A DNA stretch of 64,000 bases, from assembly GCF_036287235.1 (NCBI RefSeq), contig NZ_CP142850.1, positions 3,000,690-3,064,689 of the forward strand, in the 5' to 3' direction. The notes under the pieces were generated by a model. It searched no databases and was not told where the DNA came from. It saw nothing but the letters and a program-made list of their open reading frames with translations. The DNA comes from Exiguobacterium sp. 9-2. Its GTDB lineage: Bacteria; Bacillota; Bacilli; Exiguobacteriales; Exiguobacteriaceae. This document shows, piece by piece, positions 37,203 through 47,369 of this stretch (its first letter is position 1; every line of letters begins with the position of its first letter). The translations under genes and the position numbers were made by a program.

Positions 37203-37797
37203 GTGGGCAAAAGCGTATATTCAAGCGAAGGAAATAGGCAGACGTAAAAGACAAACTGAGTGGCGAGTTGACGACGAAAGAAATCATGAAAAAAATGGAA
37301 TCAAAAACAAATCTCTCAATCGAGATATGGATATGATGGTATCAATCAAACGAGCTTTATCGGTTTAAACAGCTCATCGGAAAACTATACACTTACAGGC
37401 TCGGTTCTGATTCTGCAAGTAAGAATAACAAGATAGAACGACAAATAATCTCACCTGAAGATGGAAAACGAAATCTAAAAAAAAGACATAGAAATTAAAA
37501 ATCGAAAGAGAATTGAAATAAGATATAATCCTACAGATTATTAAGCTCCTTCGAAAGAAATAAACGGTCATTAACATCCTAAATGTATTTGGTGTGCGAA
37601 AAGGTAACTGTAGGGATAATGCGATGATTGAATCGTTCCATTCAAATTTAAAGTCTGAGAAGTTTCAGTATCTCAAATTCAATTCGTTAAAAGACCATGG
37701 GATCGATGAGCGAATCACATACACTATTTGAACTACTATGATTCAAGAAAAATTAGGTTACCTGACACCTTTTAAATACAGTGTATTGGCAACCTAA
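37203..37797 (+). pseudogene. Decayed IS150/IS3-type insertion sequence
   Basis: From a GTG at 37203 (VGKSVYSSE) the broken OrfA reads LSGELTTKEIMKKM, IEIWI-stop-WYQSNELYRF and KQLIGKLYT, the pattern of IS150-group OrfA. From about 37591 a fragment of the OrfB integrase C-terminus reads GVRKGNCRDNAMIESFHSNL, then KSEKFQYLKFNSL and IQEKLGYLTPFKY, ending at 37797. Most of OrfB is deleted, and frameshifts and stops interrupt both parts. GAGACA near 37134 and TGTCTC near 37816 may be traces of the terminal inverted repeats. No other gene lies between 37039 and 37868. Confidence 0.85.
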
Positions 37798-37868
37798 CCA
37801 AGATATTTAATATGTGTCTCATTACACTAGGTCCATATATAATAGTAAAGTTTTAATAAAAACCTCAT

Positions 37869-38348
37869 TTATTTATGGTATGGCTCATTCCGATTAATCC
37901 GGTACGCCCGATAAATCTGTTCACAGAGAATCATCTTCATCAATTGATGCGGGAATGTCATCTTCGAAAACGAGATTGTATCATTTGCCCGCTGCATGAC
38001 TTTTGGTGCGAGACCGAGCGAGCCACCAATGACGAAAGCAATTTTACTCTTGCCGTATGTCGCGAGTTGATCGAGTTCTTTTGCGAACTGTTCACTCGTC
38101 CGTTGTTTTCCTTCAATAGCAAGTGCAAGGACATGAACGTCCGGTCCAATCTTCGCTAAAATCCGTTCGCCCTCTTTTTTCTTTACTTGCGCCATCTCCG
38201 CTTCACTCAACTGCTCCGGTGCCTTTTCGTCCGCGACCTCGATTTCTTGGATCGAACAGTAGGCGCCGAGACGCTTCGTATATTCGGCGATGCCTTGCTT
38301 CAAATACTTCTCTTTTAGCTTTCCGACCGTAATGATGGTAATTTGCAT
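37869..38348 (-). CDS. rlmH: 23S rRNA (pseudouridine-1915-N3)-methyltransferase
   Basis: A 159-residue SPOUT methyltransferase of exact family length. It starts '[20 protein letters not shown]' and has '[14 protein letters not shown]' (SAM-binding knot) and the C-terminal '[18 protein letters not shown]' then NEPYHK. It modifies 23S rRNA in helix 69. Its last codons form one end of the putative attachment site; the gene itself is intact. It corresponds to orfX of staphylococci, where SCC cassettes insert. Confidence 0.97.
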   Translation of the reverse strand: MQITIITVGKLKEKYLKQGIAEYTKRLGAYCSIQEIEVADEKAPEQLSEAEMAQVKKKEGERILAKIGPDVHVLALAIEGKQRTSEQFAKELDQLATYGKSKIAFVIGGSLGLAPKVMQRANDTISFSKMTFPHQLMKMILCEQIYRAYRINRNEPYHK

Positions 38349-38382
38349 CTTTTTTCTCGCTTTCTGACAGAAAATTCAGGAG

Positions 38383-38611
38383 TTATCCACAGAGTTATCC
38401 ACAAATCCACATGTTGATATTTATTTTTTGCTTGACACAAGATATGTTGCCGGTGCCTCGCAGTATTCACACGTGATGTTTTTTTCTGGATTTAGCTGAT
38501 CGAGAATCGGGTATTGTTCTGTTTCATCTACGATTTCGTCAAGTGCGAGCTCGACATGTTCTAAGCAGACGTACTTATCCACAGGTGGTCTCCTCCTTTC
38601 ACTTATCCACA
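38383..38611. promoter_or_regulatory. Cluster of four perfect DnaA boxes
   Basis: TTATCCACA occurs at 38383-38391, 38395-38403, 38575-38583 and 38603-38611, all in the same orientation, with a further half-match at 38404. The sites flank and overlap the small CxxC gene, about 25 kb from oriC. Such clusters can titrate DnaA or mark regulated genes. Confidence 0.8.
38421..38582 (-). CDS. CxxH/CxxC family small protein, GTG start
   Basis: A 53-residue protein. The start is a GTG at 38582 (VDKYVCLEHVELALDEIVDE), seven bases after AAAGGAGGAG. A 'CLEH' motif near the N-terminus and 'CEYCEAPATYLV' near the C-terminus could bind zinc. This matches the small CxxH/CxxC family commonly next to rlmH in Bacilli. 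Function unknown. A perfect DnaA box overlaps its start. Confidence 0.8.
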   Translation of the reverse strand: MDKYVCLEHVELALDEIVDETEQYPILDQLNPEKNITCEYCEAPATYLVSSKK

Positions 38612-38676
38612 TTTATCCGCTTCCAGTATAACAAATATCAACCTTCCTGACCGGAAAAGCCGCAGGTTCCTTACTT

Positions 38677-38715
38677 AAAAAAACCATCCACAGGTCGGAC
38701 CTGTGGATGGTTTTC
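38677..38715 (-). terminator. Terminator of htrA
   Basis: AAACCATCCACAGGTC / GACCTGTGGATGGTTT stem with a T run on the minus strand. It ends the long wal-htrA gene string. Confidence 0.9.
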
Positions 38716-38725
38716 AAGTGATGCC

Positions 38726-40021
38726 TTACTGAACGGTTGGTGACTGAGCTGACAACTTCACATCTGCTGTCTGCTTTTCCCCGCCTCGGTAGAACGTGAC
38801 TTTGACCGTTTCGCCAACTTTTGCATCCCGGTAGAGAACACTTTTCAGATCAGCGAACGATGCGATTGCTTTTCCGTTAATCTCGACGATGACATCGTTT
38901 GCCTTCATTCCCGCTTTTTCGGCTCCGCTGTTACGTGTTAGACCAACGACGACGATTCCTTTCGTGACATCATTCGGCAATTTCAACCGATCTTCGCGGT
39001 ATCCGCTTGGGAATTCCTGCACGTCACGGATCTGAATCCCAAGCTGTGGACGAACGACTTCACCGTTTTGCTCGAGATCACGCATGATTGGTAACGCTTC
39101 GTTGATTGGAATCGCAAATCCGACTCCTTCGACACTTGCTTCCGCAATCTTCATCGAGTTGATCCCGATCAATTGACCGGCTGTATTGATGAGCGCTCCA
39201 CCCGAGTTCCCCGGGTTGATCGCTGCATCGGTTTGGATGACTTCCGTATTGAAGTCTTGCTGTCCATCTTTGTTCGTATCAACTGGAACCGTCCGTTCCT
39301 GCGCACTGATGACACCGCGCGTGACGGAGTTCGCGAAGATTCCGAGTGGGTTTCCGATCGCAAGCACCGTTTCACCGGCACGTAACGTATCCGAATCCCC
39401 CAGTTTTGCGACTTGTGTCACTTTCGATGAATCAATCGACAGGACCGCTAAATCGTACGTCGGATCTTCGCCGAGGACTTTTGCCTCGAGTGCTGTTCCG
39501 TCGGATAACGTGACAGACAAGCGACTTGCCCCTTCAACGACATGGTAGTTCGTGACGACGTAGGCTTTATTGCCGTCTTTTTTATAGATGACGCCGGACC
39601 CTGCACCCGTTTCCTGATCGGTTCCTTGAAACGAGCTCTGAAGGTTCGTTACGCTCACGACGGCTTCCTTCGTCTTACCGACCGCACCGACGATGTCGGC
39701 TTCATCCTCTGTCGTCTGTGTCGCAGTCTGTTCCGCTGTCGTCGACGAAACCGGAGTCGGACTCGTCATCTCATCGCGGACGAACGGCCACGCGACGAGG
39801 GCGATCAACAAAGCTCCGACGATTCCGCCGATCAGACCGACGAAAAAGGCTTTTCCGGCACCGCGACGACGCGGTGGTTCTGGTTGTTCTTCATATGGTT
39901 CACGATAAGGGCTGACCGGTTCGCTCGTTGCCGGCTGACGGGGCGGGAAGCCGCTCTCATCGGATGACTGTTCGTATCGTTCGGATTCGTTCCGTGGTTC
40001 TTCCGGTCGATCCATCGACAT
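38726..40021 (-). CDS. htrA: HtrA-family serine protease (DegP/YyxA-like)
   Basis: A 431-residue membrane-anchored protease. A cytoplasmic P/E-rich N-terminus (about 1-50) and one membrane helix (about 55-75) precede a trypsin-like domain. The catalytic triad is visible in 'VTNYHVVEGA' (His), 'PTYDLAVLSI' (Asp) and 'NPGNSGGALIN' (Ser). A PDZ domain occupies about 320-425. It degrades misfolded exported proteins. AAAGGAGG lies five bases ahead of the ATG at 40021; an ATG two codons later is also possible. It follows the walJ-type gene. Confidence 0.94.
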   Translation of the reverse strand: MSMDRPEEPRNESERYEQSSDESGFPPRQPATSEPVSPYREPYEEQPEPPRRRGAGKAFFVGLIGGIVGALLIALVAWPFVRDEMTSPTPVSSTTAEQTATQTTEDEADIVGAVGKTKEAVVSVTNLQSSFQGTDQETGAGSGVIYKKDGNKAYVVTNYHVVEGASRLSVTLSDGTALEAKVLGEDPTYDLAVLSIDSSKVTQVAKLGDSDTLRAGETVLAIGNPLGIFANSVTRGVISAQERTVPVDTNKDGQQDFNTEVIQTDAAINPGNSGGALINTAGQLIGINSMKIAEASVEGVGFAIPINEALPIMRDLEQNGEVVRPQLGIQIRDVQEFPSGYREDRLKLPNDVTKGIVVVGLTRNSGAEKAGMKANDVIVEINGKAIASFADLKSVLYRDAKVGETVKVTFYRGGEKQTADVKLSAQSPTVQ

Positions 40022-40121
40022 ACGCCTCCTTTATGACTCTCTTTACACAAGTATACCCCCATCACGTGGCAAGTGAGCCAAATGTGGGGGTCTTTTGAGC
40101 ATATTCAGTAATTTCCCATAA

Positions 40122-40913
40122 TCAAAGCTTTAGGAGCGGCGTCGGAATGACCGGATCCGTGTCGAGAAGCTGAATCTTACTCAGATCGACGTCACGGCTT
40201 GCGAGCGTCTGGGAGACACTCATCCGGGCGAGTTCCTTCATGTTGTTGTCCTTGCTTAAGTGGGCCATGTGGATCCGTTTCGTCCGGTCATCTAGGACCT
40301 CGCTCATAGCGATTGCGGCGTCCTCGTTCGAGACGTGTCCGTAGTCGCCAAGGATCCGTCGTTTGACGCTCCACGGATAATGTCCCATCTGGAGCATACC
40401 GATATCATGGTTCGCTTCGAAGATATAGGCATCGGCGCCCCGAATGACACCTTTCATCCGGTCCGAGACGTATCCGGTATCGGTGATGTGTGCCAATCGT
40501 TTTCCTTCATGCGCGAACTGGAAGAACATCGGATCCGCTGCATCATGACTGACGTTGAATGATTCGACTTCGATGTCACCGAACTGCTTGACCTCTCCGA
40601 CTTCCCAGAGGAACTTCAGCGCCGGGTCGATCTTACCAATCTTCGCTTCCATCGCCGCCCACGTCTTTTCATTGGCATAGAGCGGGATGTTGTACTTGCG
40701 TGCCATGATGCCGACGCCTTTGATATGGTCGGAGTGCTCATGGGTGACGAACAGACCATCGATGCCTTGCGGCGACCGGTCGATCTGGTCGAACAAGGCG
40801 AGCATCGCCTTGCCGGTCAGTCCGGCGTCGACGAGCAAACGGGTCTGTTCACTTTCGATATAGAGGGCGTTCCCCGTCGAGCCACTGGCCATGACGCTGT
40901 AGTGTAGGCTCAT
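40122..40913 (-). CDS. walJ: Metallo-beta-lactamase-fold hydrolase WalJ (YycJ)
   Basis: A 263-residue protein with the metal motif '[10 protein letters not shown]' (HxHxDH) and the family start '[16 protein letters not shown]'. It belongs to the YycJ/WalJ group linked to DNA repair and cell-wall homeostasis. The start at 40913 follows TGAGGAATG and lies ten bases after walI, so it is translated from the same message. The upstream extension in the frame belongs to the walI 3' end. Confidence 0.93.
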   Translation of the reverse strand: MSLHYSVMASGSTGNALYIESEQTRLLVDAGLTGKAMLALFDQIDRSPQGIDGLFVTHEHSDHIKGVGIMARKYNIPLYANEKTWAAMEAKIGKIDPALKFLWEVGEVKQFGDIEVESFNVSHDAADPMFFQFAHEGKRLAHITDTGYVSDRMKGVIRGADAYIFEANHDIGMLQMGHYPWSVKRRILGDYGHVSNEDAAIAMSEVLDDRTKRIHMAHLSKDNNMKELARMSVSQTLASRDVDLSKIQLLDTDPVIPTPLLKL

Positions 40914-40923
40914 CGTGCATTCC

Positions 40924-41760
40924 TCATTTCTCTGAGACTGTATCCAATCGTTCGACGGTCTGGACACCGCCGTCAATCGCATTGACGAAGTAGACTTCCT
41001 CGTTGTCGAGCTCGATTTGCCACGTCGGCGGCAGGATTTGAACGGATTCCGTGCCTTCCGTGACGAGACAGAAATATCCGAGCTTATGACTCGTCAACCG
41101 TTTCGATGCCGGGAACAAGCCTTGCTCCGACAACTGGACGATCGCTTCACTTGCTGATAACAACGTCACGTCCTGTGCTTGCCGGACGACCTTGTTCAAG
41201 TGGCGTTGTTTGTAGCTGACAATCTCCTTCGCATCGTTGAGCTGCAAGACGAGCAGGGACGGTCCGATCATCGCATCGTCCTCACGCGACTGCTGTGGTG
41301 TCGAATAGAGCGGCTGTCCCTTATACGTCTGAACGAATGTCATCTCCTGATACTTACTATCATACTTCCAAAATGTATATTCGGCACCATACCGAATGGA
41401 CGCTTGAACGAACGATGAAGCGGAATCCCGCATCGTCTTCGTTTCGAGTCGATACGGTTTCGTCAACCGGACCGACCACTCGACATCATTCTTGACGGAG
41501 GCGACTGCATCTTGAATCGGTGAACTCGCAAGTGGTGCCAGCGTCCGCGCATCGACTTCAGCCGTCAAATAACCAATGTCTCGCGTGACAGGTTGCAGTT
41601 TCTTCTCATCGATGTGACGATCCTTCAAGATCGACTTCCCGGTCGCACTTGTCGCGACGATCCGCGGCTCGACCATCCGGTCCATCAATTGAATGGCAAG
41701 GTAGACGTTCAGGATCAAAAAGGTCAGCATCAATAAGGTCTTCGCTTTACTCCAGTCCAT
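40924..41760 (-). CDS. walI: WalI, regulator of the WalRK two-component system
   Basis: A 278-residue protein with one N-terminal membrane helix (about residues 8-27, '[19 protein letters not shown]') and an extracytoplasmic YycI-type domain. In relatives it works with WalH to restrain the WalK kinase at the membrane. It starts six bases after walH and precedes walJ. Confidence 0.92.
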   Translation of the reverse strand: MDWSKAKTLLMLTFLILNVYLAIQLMDRMVEPRIVATSATGKSILKDRHIDEKKLQPVTRDIGYLTAEVDARTLAPLASSPIQDAVASVKNDVEWSVRLTKPYRLETKTMRDSASSFVQASIRYGAEYTFWKYDSKYQEMTFVQTYKGQPLYSTPQQSREDDAMIGPSLLVLQLNDAKEIVSYKQRHLNKVVRQAQDVTLLSASEAIVQLSEQGLFPASKRLTSHKLGYFCLVTEGTESVQILPPTWQIELDNEEVYFVNAIDGGVQTVERLDTVSEK

Positions 41761-41766
41761 TCGTCC

Positions 41767-43083
41767 TCACCCCTCATTCCCGACAGCTTGATTGATCGAT
41801 TGCCAAACCCCATCGACCTTGATGAACCACGTCGGCTCAAAGACAGCGTAGCGGCTCGTTGAAATTTTATACGTCATCTCATATCCGACCCGGATCCCAC
41901 TGATTTCTTTTAAGAAATCGGCGCGTCTTAGACGTTCAAGAACCGTTTCGACAGCCGGCACCGTCTCTTCCCGAAGGATCAACTTCCGCTTCGCTCGAAG
42001 CATGCTGCGGCTGAGCGACCGGACTTGATTTTCTTCATACATGATCTTCAGTGTCGCGAGATCGAACTTCGTCTGTTCGAGCAACGGACCGCTCTCCCCG
42101 AACACCGGATACCGGTTCAAGTACAACCGGAACGTCGCCGTCTGTTCCTCGCCCTTCTTACTCATCTGATCGAAGTAATAGCGGAAACCACTCCGTTGTG
42201 TCTCTTGATCAAGCCAGCCTCCATGAATATTGACGTAGCTAACGAGCGTGCTGTAATCAACGGTCGAGCTTTGGGTGTTCGGCGATAACGTGTTGAAGCG
42301 ATAGACATTGTAGTTTCGGTCGTACGTCGAGACGCTGACGCCATCCGTCAAGACGTCGAGATCATCGCGACTCTTGATTTGCTGGACGTTCGAATTTTCG
42401 GCAAAGAAGGCACTCCGGATGCGATCGAGTGGTTGCGGCGATTGCCCGACCTCGTCATAGACGAAGACTTGTTCCAGCCGTGTCGTACCACTCGCGACAT
42501 ACGTATAATCGCCCCCTTTGAGTTCGACGCGCGTCATCGGTTTTTTCTTATCGTACGCGAACAGTCGTTTCAGAACCGTCTCATCGCCGACGAGTTTAAA
42601 GTCCTTTAGACGCCCCGTCGCCGACTCAAGACGGAGAATCGGACCATCGTAATCGAGGAGATAGAGCCGTTTGATCGGTTCTGAGAACGCGATCTGTTTT
42701 TCTCCGAGTAACTCCTCAAGCATCGTTGCGCTGATCGGTGTCGGAAAAATCATCTCGACGCTCCGCTCGCCGACCGGGATGTTCTTTGCTTTATCCGTCA
42801 GGACAAGGACCCCGATATTGAACGATGCACCGATCCGGTTGAGGAAGGTCCGCCCGATGATTTGCGTTTGGTACGTCCCTTCCTGATCCGAATAGACAAG
42901 TAATTCCGGATTAATCAGTTGGTTGCTTTCAATCGTCTTTGAGGCATCGATCTCGTTGAACGAGACTTGTTCCCGCTCGATCGATTCACTGCTTGGATGA
43001 TAGGTCCAGAGCATCGCTGTCTGAGCGATCGAACCGGCGACGAGCAGGACGAGTAACAGCGAACTCCAGTGTTGTTTCTTCAT
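41767..43083 (-). CDS. walH: WalH, regulator of the WalRK two-component system
   Basis: A 438-residue protein with one N-terminal membrane helix (about residues 8-27) and a large extracytoplasmic YycH domain. The ATG overlaps the walK stop by four bases (ATGA), indicating translational coupling. With WalI it forms the membrane complex that tunes WalK. Confidence 0.92.
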   Translation of the reverse strand: MKKQHWSSLLLVLLVAGSIAQTAMLWTYHPSSESIEREQVSFNEIDASKTIESNQLINPELLVYSDQEGTYQTQIIGRTFLNRIGASFNIGVLVLTDKAKNIPVGERSVEMIFPTPISATMLEELLGEKQIAFSEPIKRLYLLDYDGPILRLESATGRLKDFKLVGDETVLKRLFAYDKKKPMTRVELKGGDYTYVASGTTRLEQVFVYDEVGQSPQPLDRIRSAFFAENSNVQQIKSRDDLDVLTDGVSVSTYDRNYNVYRFNTLSPNTQSSTVDYSTLVSYVNIHGGWLDQETQRSGFRYYFDQMSKKGEEQTATFRLYLNRYPVFGESGPLLEQTKFDLATLKIMYEENQVRSLSRSMLRAKRKLILREETVPAVETVLERLRRADFLKEISGIRVGYEMTYKISTSRYAVFEPTWFIKVDGVWQSINQAVGNEG

Positions 43084-44930
43084 CCGGCATCCACCTCTTC
43101 GATCACCTCATACGGAAGCGTGAAGTAAATCGTCGTACCGCGTCCCCATTCGCTTTCTGCCCAGATGTCGCCACCGTGAGCCGAAACGACGTCTTTCGCA
43201 ATCGACAGACCAAGACCAGTGCCGCCGATTTTACGGGCACGGGCTTTATCGACACGATAGAAGCGTTCGAAGATTTTTTGGAGATTCGCTTTCGGGATTC
43301 CGACACCTTCATCCTTGATGCTGATGACGATCCGTTTTGCCCGGAGCATCGTCCGGACGGTGATTGTTCCGCCTTCCGGTGAGTATTTGATCGCGTTCGT
43401 CAGGATGTTATCTGCGACCTGAATCAATTTATCCTGATCTCCACGGATATAGACTTTCCGCTTCATGATCTTACGACGGAAACGAATCCGTTCCGGCTTC
43501 GTCATGTCATGGCGATCGAGAATCTCATTCAAGAACTGAATGTAATCGAAGCGGACCTTGTTCATCTTGTATTCCTTACTGTCCATCTTCGACAGCTGTA
43601 AAAGATCGGTGACGAGGCGGATCATCCGCTCCGTCTCATTTTGTGTCGTCTCAAGGAAACGCGGTGCGAGTTCCTCATCCTGATAGGCGCCTTCTGCCAA
43701 GGCTTCGAGGTAGCTGCGCATCGTCGTCAGTGGTGTCCGGAGCTCGTGACTGACGTTCGCGACGAATTCACGTCGATCCTGTTCGACCTGCTCCTGTTCC
43801 GTGACGTCATGTAGGACGACGATCATCCCGGTAATCGGTCCACTGTGTTTCTTGACGGGCGAGAAGAATGCCCGGACGAGGAACAGTTCGTCCTCACTAC
43901 TGAAATCGAGCAGACGCGGTGGCATCGTGCCGTCTTCCGGAATCATGAAATCGTCACCGAGTGCCAGTAGGTCCTTCAAGTTCGTTCCGACGACGCTCGC
44001 ATCGTCAGCGCCGACGATATCCTTCGCTTGATCATTCATCAAAATGACGCGCAGCGTCCGGTCCGTCGCGATGACCCCGTCGGTCATGTTCTCAAGGACA
44101 CTCGTCAACTTCCGCCGTTCGGCTTCCGTCGTCGCGTTCGCTTCGAGCAGCTCATCCGTCAATTCATTGAACGAACGAGCGAGTTGCCCGATCTCATCAT
44201 CCGAATAGACTTTAACCTTCCGCGAGAAGTTCCCGCGTCGCATCTCGATCGCTTGACGCCGCATATCCGAAATCGGACGCGTGATCGTCCGCGACAGCAA
44301 GACTCCGAGAATCGACGTGATGACGAGGGCGATGACTGTTCCGGTCGCAAGAATCCGCGTGACCTGTTGCATCTGCGAATAGATCGACTCCATCGAGGCA
44401 CGGACGTAAATCATCCCGGTCGTCACACCGTCTCGTTCCGAGGTGACGGGTACGGCAAAGATCCGGATCTTATCTTCTGATTCCGGATCGAGTACGGTAT
44501 CCGTCCGGGTCGAGCTCGTTGCCTGCGCTTTTTTAATCAGTGAATTCGTCGCCCGTTGACCGACCGCCGACTGGTTCTCGTCATCCGATGTCGCTTGGAT
44601 GATCGAGTCCTGATCGATAATCTGGACTTCGAGGATGTCGTTCCTTGAGGTGGAGCCATTACTAAACTCAGACAGCAGTTGCCCTAATGATTGGGACAAC
44701 TGCCGTTTGGAGGCTTCATCATCGCCTGTTTTATCGAATTCCTTCCCGACGTTATAGGCGACAAGACCTGCCCGGTCCTCGACCGACTTCGAGAAGTTCG
44801 TAATGTACTGCTTTTCAAGGGAACGAACGAAGTAGACACCAATGACCTGCATCGCCACTAAAATCAATAAGGCATAGATGACGACAAGCTTCCATTGGAT
44901 GGATTTAAAGAAGTTCGTTCCTTTTAACAT
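43080..44930 (-). CDS. walK: Sensor histidine kinase WalK
   Basis: A 616-residue membrane kinase governing cell-wall metabolism. Order of parts: helix 1 (about 13-33), extracytoplasmic sensor (about 35-180), helix 2 (about 184-205), HAMP, PAS (about 265-375), HisKA with the phospho-histidine in 'ANVSHELRTPLTT' (about 395), and the ATPase domain with 'DNILTNAIKYSPEGG' and 'GGTGLGLSIAKDVV'. It starts two bases after walR. Confidence 0.97.
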   Translation of the reverse strand: MLKGTNFFKSIQWKLVVIYALLILVAMQVIGVYFVRSLEKQYITNFSKSVEDRAGLVAYNVGKEFDKTGDDEASKRQLSQSLGQLLSEFSNGSTSRNDILEVQIIDQDSIIQATSDDENQSAVGQRATNSLIKKAQATSSTRTDTVLDPESEDKIRIFAVPVTSERDGVTTGMIYVRASMESIYSQMQQVTRILATGTVIALVITSILGVLLSRTITRPISDMRRQAIEMRRGNFSRKVKVYSDDEIGQLARSFNELTDELLEANATTEAERRKLTSVLENMTDGVIATDRTLRVILMNDQAKDIVGADDASVVGTNLKDLLALGDDFMIPEDGTMPPRLLDFSSEDELFLVRAFFSPVKKHSGPITGMIVVLHDVTEQEQVEQDRREFVANVSHELRTPLTTMRSYLEALAEGAYQDEELAPRFLETTQNETERMIRLVTDLLQLSKMDSKEYKMNKVRFDYIQFLNEILDRHDMTKPERIRFRRKIMKRKVYIRGDQDKLIQVADNILTNAIKYSPEGGTITVRTMLRAKRIVISIKDEGVGIPKANLQKIFERFYRVDKARARKIGGTGLGLSIAKDVVSAHGGDIWAESEWGRGTTIYFTLPYEVIEEVDAG

Positions 44931-44932
44931 CG

Positions 44933-45640
44933 TTATTCATTCTCCCCGTCTTGGAGATAGTAGCCGACTCCACGACGCGTCATGATATAGACCGGCGTAC
45001 TTGGGTTATCTTCGACTTTTTCACGAAGACGGCGCACTGTGACGTCGACTGTCCGGACGTCACCAAAGTAGTCATAGCCCCAGACCGTCTGCAACAAATG
45101 CTCACGCGTCATGACTTGACCGATGTTTTTCGCGAGGTAATGCAACAATTCGAACTCACGCTGCGTCAGCTCGATCTTTTGATCCTTACGTGTCACTGTA
45201 TGCGAATTCGTATCGATATACAGTTCTCCGACTTTGAGTGGACCTGGTCCAACCGGTTGTGGTGTAGCTTCCGGACTCGTATTGCGCAAGTGGACTTTAA
45301 CGCGGGCGAGTAACTCACGTGAGCTGAATGGCTTCGTCACGTAATCATTCGCACCAAGCTCAAGACCAAGTACCGTATCAATTTCAGAATCCTTTGCTGT
45401 CAGCATGATGATTGGAATCTTCGACGTCTTCCGGACCTCCCGGCAGACCTCCATCCCGTCCATTAGTGGAAGCATGATATCAAGTAACATCAAATCCGGT
45501 TTGAACTCCTCGAATTTTTCTAATGCCTCCACGCCGTCGTTTGCGATCGCGACCTGGTAGCCTTCTTTTTCTAATTTAAACTTGAGTATATCTGCAATCG
45601 GTAACTCGTCATCGACGACTAGAATTTTACGTTCCGTCAC
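44933..45640 (-). CDS. walR: Response regulator WalR, GTG start
   Basis: A 235-residue OmpR/PhoB-type regulator. The receiver domain has the phosphorylated aspartate in '[13 protein letters not shown]' (about residue 54); the C-terminal winged helix has '[19 protein letters not shown]'. The GTG at 45640 is preceded by AAGGGGGC. It is the first gene of the wal operon, essential in related bacteria. Confidence 0.97.
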   Translation of the reverse strand: MTERKILVVDDELPIADILKFKLEKEGYQVAIANDGVEALEKFEEFKPDLMLLDIMLPLMDGMEVCREVRKTSKIPIIMLTAKDSEIDTVLGLELGANDYVTKPFSSRELLARVKVHLRNTSPEATPQPVGPGPLKVGELYIDTNSHTVTRKDQKIELTQREFELLHYLAKNIGQVMTREHLLQTVWGYDYFGDVRTVDVTVRRLREKVEDNPSTPVYIMTRRGVGYYLQDGENE

Positions 45641-45760
45641 TGGGTGTGCCCCCTTAAAAATTTCTATTCAATCTATTTTACCTGTTTTTTCGGCATATAG
45701 AAAGGTGGCGACGGAAACTCCCGGCGCCACTCGCTCTACTGTTCGTCGTCTCACGGGAGA

Positions 45761-45776
45761 GGTTCCACGTGAAACA
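45761..45776. promoter_or_regulatory. parS-like site upstream of walR
   Basis: GGTTCCACGTGAAACA differs from the Firmicute parS consensus (TGTTnCACGTGAAACA) only in the first base. It lies in the walR-purA intergenic region, where ParB/Noc-family proteins could bind. Confidence 0.75.
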
Positions 45777-45825
45777 CTGTATTCAGTATACCTGTTTTTG
45801 CTTCCGTTTGTGAACCATTTCGCAC

Positions 45826-45858
45826 AAAAAACAGCCTCTTGCAGGAAGCAAGAGGCTA
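45826..45858. terminator. Terminator of purA
   Basis: AGCCTCTTGC / GCAAGAGGCT around AGGAA, with a T run on the minus strand. Confidence 0.9.
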
Positions 45859-45865
45859 TTGAGAC

Positions 45866-47158
45866 TTATGCTTCTTCGTAGAGATCACGCAAGACGACGG
45901 TCTGTTCACGACCCGGTCCGACCGAGAACGTGACGAGCGAGATACCTGTCAGATCCGCGATCCGCTTGACGTAGTTCTGTGCGTTCAACGGTAGATCTTC
46001 AAAGCGACGGACACCTGTGATGTCCTCTTTCCAGCCTGGAAGCTCTTCGTAAACTGGGACACATGCTTCAAGATCACGGAAGCTTGCTGGGTACTCATCG
46101 ATCTGTTTACCATTGAATTCGTACGATGTACAGATCTTCAACGTTTCGAGTCCTGTCAGAACGTCGATCGAGTTGAGCGAAAGATCCGTCAACCCACTTG
46201 TACGGCGCGAGTGGCGAACGACGACAGAGTCGAACCAACCAACACGACGCGGACGTCCTGTCGTCGTCCCGTATTCACGACCGACTTCACGGATTTGATG
46301 ACCGATATCATCAAACAATTCCGTTGGGAACGGACCGTCACCGACACGTGACGTGTACGCTTTACAAACACCGACGACATGGTCAATTCGGGCTGGACCG
46401 ACACCAACACCTGATGCAACACCGCCAGCTGATGCGTTCGATGATGTAACGAACGGATACGTTCCGTGGTCAAGGTCGAGTAAGACACCTTGTGCGCCTT
46501 CAAACAACACTTTTTCACCGTGATCAAGGCTATCGTTGACGACGACGGATGTATCACAGACATATTTCGCGAACTCTTGTCCATATGCATAGTACTCTTC
46601 GAAGATATCGTCGAACGCGATTGGTTCAGCGTCATACATTTTCGTGAACATGCGGTTCTTTTGGTCGAGAACGATCTTTAACTTCTCAGCAAACGTTTCT
46701 TTGTCGAGTAAGTCTGCCATCCGGATTCCGATTCGTGCGGCTTTATCCATGTAGCACGGTCCGATTCCTTTTAGCGTCGTTCCGACTTTTGCGTCGCCCT
46801 TCGCTTCTTCTTCTAACTGATCCTGCAACTGATGATACGGCAAGATGACATGCGCCCGATTCGAAATTAACAAGTTATCCGTTGAAACACCACGATCGTG
46901 CAGATACTTCAATTCCTTGACGAGTGATTTCGGGTTGACGACAAGACCGTTCCCGATGACACATTTCTTATCCGAGTAAAAAATACCTGATGGGATCAAG
47001 TGCAATTTGTACGTCTCGTTATTGAATACGATCGTATGTCCTGCATTGTCTCCACCTTGATAACGTGCTACGACGTCAGCTTGTTTTGAAAGAAAATCGG
47101 TGATTTTCCCTTTTCCTTCGTCGCCCCACTGTGTTCCGACTACTACTACTGATGACAT
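45866..47158 (-). CDS. purA: Adenylosuccinate synthetase
   Basis: A 430-residue enzyme converting IMP and aspartate to adenylosuccinate with GTP, the first committed step to AMP. The N-terminal P-loop '[19 protein letters not shown]' and the '[13 protein letters not shown]' motif are characteristic. The start at 47158 follows GGAGGTGGATAAG; the track runs further upstream without support. PurR boxes lie in the promoter region. Confidence 0.97.
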   Translation of the reverse strand: MSSVVVVGTQWGDEGKGKITDFLSKQADVVARYQGGDNAGHTIVFNNETYKLHLIPSGIFYSDKKCVIGNGLVVNPKSLVKELKYLHDRGVSTDNLLISNRAHVILPYHQLQDQLEEEAKGDAKVGTTLKGIGPCYMDKAARIGIRMADLLDKETFAEKLKIVLDQKNRMFTKMYDAEPIAFDDIFEEYYAYGQEFAKYVCDTSVVVNDSLDHGEKVLFEGAQGVLLDLDHGTYPFVTSSNASAGGVASGVGVGPARIDHVVGVCKAYTSRVGDGPFPTELFDDIGHQIREVGREYGTTTGRPRRVGWFDSVVVRHSRRTSGLTDLSLNSIDVLTGLETLKICTSYEFNGKQIDEYPASFRDLEACVPVYEELPGWKEDITGVRRFEDLPLNAQNYVKRIADLTGISLVTFSVGPGREQTVVLRDLYEEA

Positions 47159-47229
47159 CTTATCATCCACCTCCACGTACGATTCAAAACCACGACTAAG
47201 TGTAACGCGATAAAAAAAAGAAGTCAACC

Positions 47230-47275
47230 AAATACCGAACAATTAATTGTTACAATTCTCTTTCGTTCGTTTAAT
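47230..47275. promoter_or_regulatory. PurR boxes ahead of purA
   Basis: AAATACCGAACAAT (47230-47243) matches the B. subtilis PurBox consensus AAWWWCCGAACWWT exactly. A weaker inverted copy (TTCGTTCGTTTAAT, 47262-47275) lies 18 bases further on, the usual paired layout. Confidence 0.7.
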
Positions 47276-47317
47276 TATCGTTTTTAGTGAATAAACTGAG
47301 AATCTTTAGGTGAAAAT

Positions 47318-47367
47318 AAAAAAAGCTACGTTTTGCCTCCGATTCATCGAGGGCAAGACGCAGCTTG
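47318..47367 (-). terminator. Terminator of dnaB
   Basis: On the minus strand AAGCTGCGTCTTGCCCTCGA pairs imperfectly with the facing arm ending AAACGTAGCTT, followed by a T run. Confidence 0.75.
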
Positions 47368-47369
47368 GA

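Noticed and set aside
40335..40562. Plus-strand frames within the wal operon and other core genes.
   Set aside because: They are antisense shadows produced by the codon bias of well-recognised minus-strand genes.
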